From the NCBI RefSeq assembly GCF_002443255.2, contig NW_019211460.1, forward strand, positions 30,407,956 through 30,471,955: a stretch of 64,000 nucleotides of DNA, given 5' to 3'. This document shows positions 60,909 through 64,000 of the stretch, in pieces (the first letter of the stretch is position 1; each line of letters opens with the position of its first letter). Source of the stretch: Varroa destructor (taxonomy: Eukaryota > Arthropoda > Arachnida > Mesostigmata > Varroidae). The notes beneath the pieces are model-generated. The model was not told the origin of the DNA, did no database searches, and saw only the letters and a program-made list of their open reading frames with translations. The position numbers and the translations under genes were made by a program.

Positions 60909-63900
60909 CTATTCCTCGATGCTGTCAAGAGCTTTTGCTTTTAGCGGAGTCGAACTGCTGGAGCCCGGACCAGCAACGCACGTGGAGCTTACTTCGTCCG
61001 GATGATCATCGCAACTCATTGAGGAACATTCTGAGAAAAACGGCGCAATAGAAAGAACTCATAAGCTTCATTCTAAATGCATGGACAGAATAACCTATGC
61101 AGTTAGAACTTGATCTCGTCTATGGCGTTGCACTAGAAAGGACGTTACATAGAAACCTGATAATACGAAAAGAAACTAAATCTATGTACCATCGGTGCAG
61201 TATCCACTTGTAGGTGATTGCGTCGCACTGGACGGACAACTCTTCACCATGCTACTAGACAACGGAGAGGACTCTCGCTCTTCACACTTATCTAGGAGCC
61301 GCGTCGCCTGGTTCGTCAACGTTTTGTTTGTACCCTGCTCCTCAGCAATGATAATTTCAGGTGTATCCATCTTATCGTTATCGGCGTCAGTGTCTTTGTT
61401 CACGGCGTCCACATTGTCGTTAGCAGCAATGAAGGGATCGGTTTGTTTTGTTACAGCAGAACCAACCCGTCGTTTTTCATCATCGATACCATTAACGACT
61501 TTTAGTTTATTACCACTTGCTGCAGTAGAGCCCACAACGACAGCTTCATCTTTAACAGTGTCCTTAACGGTGACCTTGGTTTTTTTAACGTGCTTCGAGT
61601 TCTTCCCAACAGTCGAGTAACGAAGGGTAAACGCGTGAGCAATGGGATCATACATGCCACGCTCCTGCAGCTGGCAAGCGATGCAAGGCTCCCATGCGAC
61701 GCGCTGCCGTGCTACTTGGACAGATCGCAGCTCGAACGCCGATGCGGACTCACGATGGGCTCGAGGTCCTACTACGGGCAAACCACAGTCGACGATAGCG
61801 GGATCACTGCAATACATTACATTTCTCGGATATTAGCGAAATACACCCAGGCAGGTACGTCAGATAGAAACCTACAATTCACCTAATTCTATCTCGCTTT
61901 AGATTATTATAGAAGTGTTTTACAGAAAACATTTTTTTATATTATAATTATAGTTTTTTTTACCGGGCCATGGTCTCTCTAAATGACTTCCCCGCGGTGC
62001 GTCGTGCGCACAGTTTCTCGCTTTCTTCATGCGCCATCTCTGGGTCTGCAAATGAATTTTAAACAACGTTGGTTGCATGTCTGTTTTAGAATGTGCCTGC
62101 TAGAAGAATGATTTAACTAACGTTCCATACGATTGTGTATAAAATAGAATTATTTATATACCATAACAATATCGTCGATCGTATGCACTATGCTGCTGTG
62201 GGTGCGATTCAGTACTTTGCTTTCGATCCTCATCGGCTTGAAGGGCGAGTCGAAGGACGCGCGTCAGCTCCTTCACCTCTTGAGGATCGTGTAACTTAAG
62301 ATGCATTTGGGGGTGCGGTTTAACCGGCAACAAAACTGGAAGCTCTGGCCCACCACAGCCGCTGCTTCTGAACGCCATACGGGTAAGAACGAACAAAGCG
62401 GTCTCAGCTTCACGATGACTGGAAAATTCGACGAATGCAAGGGCCTTCCACTCGACCTCGAGTAAGGCGGGATTTCTTGAAAGGAACTTTCGTACATTGG
62501 TCAGCACAATCTCAGGAGCGTCGGGCAGGGCGCACGGGACGCATAGCATGCGTGGCAATACGTAAATTGCGTAAACCTGCGGGTCATTGAGACAAATTTG
62601 CTGTTTCACCGTTCACAGGATCCAACGTCGAGCTTGTCACTTAATATCTAGATACCAAGTGTTTGTTTTTGTTTTTAAGGTTTAGTGTTTTTCTCATTTA
62701 GGATTGCGATTTTGAAAAACAGACGTACAACGATCGACCGGTTAAGAATACGAGGAACCAACTGACCTGTCCAAACATTTTGAATACATCAAAGATCTGA
62801 GACTGCGACTTCGGCATTTCTTGGTGCAGCTGTACGACAGCCCGTGATGCAAAGGTCTCATCATAATGTGGGAAGGGGATTAGTCGACGGACCTGTAGAG
62901 AGAATGCAGATTCATAAAGTTTTCTATTTTCCTCTATAATATATGTGAGATGATAGTATTATATCAGCCTGCGGATCATACCTTGGTTTCGTCGTCACTG
63001 AGTTCTAGCACTTTTGATGCTTTAACTGCTTGCCTAAGTATTGTCACCGCGGTATGGGATCTTGTTACCGTTCGAAGGCGTCCGTAAGTTGCCATAAAGT
63101 TAAGAGAGATCCATCCTGACCAGCGACGAATCTGCTTGACCAGTAACTCGTCACGAAGAGCAGTCTAGAGAAAAATTTTAGTCACAAAGACGTCTTCGTC
63201 AAAGTTCTATGCTATGACGATGCATCTGCTATTCGAAACATCCGAAAGAAAGAAGAAGAAACCCCGAAGAGATCTGTCTTTTCGGCCAAAACGTTAAGTA
63301 TTTACTGCATTATTGAGGTTAATCAGAAACACTTACCTTATCATCTAAGTAGAACTCGAGCAGAGATTTTGCCTCCTCAATCAGATTGCGTTCAGTTCCG
63401 CCCTCGTTTGACGCTGTCTGAAAATCGAAAACGTCCTAAAATAATCGAAAACGTCCTAAAATAACAAATTTGCAGAGAAATAGCAAAAGGAACTCTTTAT
63501 TCCTTGCTTTCATGCGAAAAAACTTGCGCCTAAGAAAAAAAATGCTGTCAATTTTAGAAATAGTGCCAACCTGTTTCTGAGGCGTCGTAGGCCTTGTATC
63601 TTCCATAGAAATATCGGAGGTATCGGATATAAATCGCTCGTCGGTATCACCAAAACCCTCAATTTTTGTTCTGGCAATGCATCCGCCGATAGAAAACTTC
63701 AATGGTCCTTCCTTAACCAATACTTCCCTAGTAGATTTCTCTGTAAACAGGGCGTGTTTTCCAGCTTCTGATGCACCATCTAATAACCTCGCAGGCCTCT
63801 CACTGACGTCAGTTGAAGGTCTGTCAGCCACTATGGGGTCTCCCACGACGCAGACAGCCGGATCGATTTCGGCGAGTGGTATCATCTCGCGCATTCCGGA

Positions 63901-63964
63901 TGCTCCCAGCACTTCGACCAATGATGACGCGCTACCCTTCAAAGATGACTTCGCGTAGTTTTTA
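60909..63964 (-). CDS. Larp6: La-related protein 6 (LARP6/Acheron type), 5' end outside window, at least 665 aa
   Basis: RNA-binding protein with a La module. Visible exons: 63571-about 63964, 63337-63417, 62982-63164, 62767-62892, 62162-62576, 61964-62045, 61190-61806, 60909-61030. An acidic, disordered N-terminal part is followed by a La motif across exons two to four (NLIEEAKSLLEFYLDD, then WSGWISLNFMATYGRL, TVTRSHTAVTILRQAVK, and VLELSDDETKVRRLIPFP, the LARP6-type ending). An RRM-like domain follows (VYAIYVLPRML to ALAFVEFSSHREAETALFVL). The long C-terminal tail is rich in Lys/Val/Thr, then Asp and Ser, ending AKALDSIEE. Two exons (ending 62162 and 61190) have an in-frame stop just after the donor, but the phase-1 splices there give open downstream exons. 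LARP7 or LARP4 are less likely given VRRLIPFP. Confidence 0.85.
63423..63462. repeat. exact 20-bp tandem duplication next to a LARP6 splice acceptor
   Basis: AATCGAAAACGTCCTAAAAT occurs twice without a gap. On the minus strand it lies immediately upstream of the acceptor of the exon ending at 63417, so it supplies the last 40 or so intron bases including the T-rich tract. Confidence 0.9.
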
Positions 63965-64000
63965 CTGCTGATTCCGAAAAAGATTAAATATTAGTTTCAT

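Overview
The window is eukaryotic nuclear DNA, AT-rich overall, with genes split by GT-AG introns and standard stop codons. The recognisable proteins are conserved animal proteins. ADAR, RING1/Sce and the sds22-type leucine-rich-repeat protein point to an invertebrate, and intron layout and composition would suit an arthropod, perhaps a mite or tick. That last step is inference. No prokaryotic, viral or organellar block was seen. Exon boundaries were worked out by hand from splice sites, reading phase and remembered family sequence. No alignment or transcript data were available.

Layout: (1) 1010-3206, minus, a four-exon glycolipid transfer protein gene, with an extra exon-like block in its last intron. 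(2) 3207-18792, about 15.6 kb with no supported gene, holding a large foldback repeat (11629-12457) and two hairpins. (3) 18793-21006, minus, mitochondrial ribosomal protein uL22m (mRpL22), three exons. (4) 23085-34862, plus, an ADAR RNA-editing deaminase with thirteen visible coding exons and two dsRNA-binding domains. Its 5.9 kb intron holds a GC-rich ORF (26801-27729) rich in Gly, Tyr, Ser and Gln that joins in frame to the upstream exons. (5) 37330-43638, minus, the Polycomb E3 ligase RING1/Sce, six coding exons, plus an upstream exon-like ORF at 44098-44169. (6) 48334-50591, plus, sds22/PPP1R7, four coding exons. (7) 56471-57772, plus, two exon-like blocks of an unidentified gene. (8) 60909-63964, minus, a LARP6-type La-related protein, eight visible exons, with its 5' end beyond the window.

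The genes do not form a pathway; they are ordinary unlinked housekeeping and regulatory genes. mRpL22 and ADAR are head to head, ADAR and RING1 tail to tail, and RING1 and sds22 head to head. The strongest candidate for something undescribed is the alternative ADAR 3' exon. It would make a protein with both dsRNA-binding domains but a low-complexity, prion-like tail in place of the catalytic domain. Other points of note are a frame-shifting exon in the glycolipid transfer gene, an ADAR active site reading HGE instead of HAE, a La motif that has lost usual RNA-contact residues, and a RING1 upstream ORF that stops two codons before the main start.
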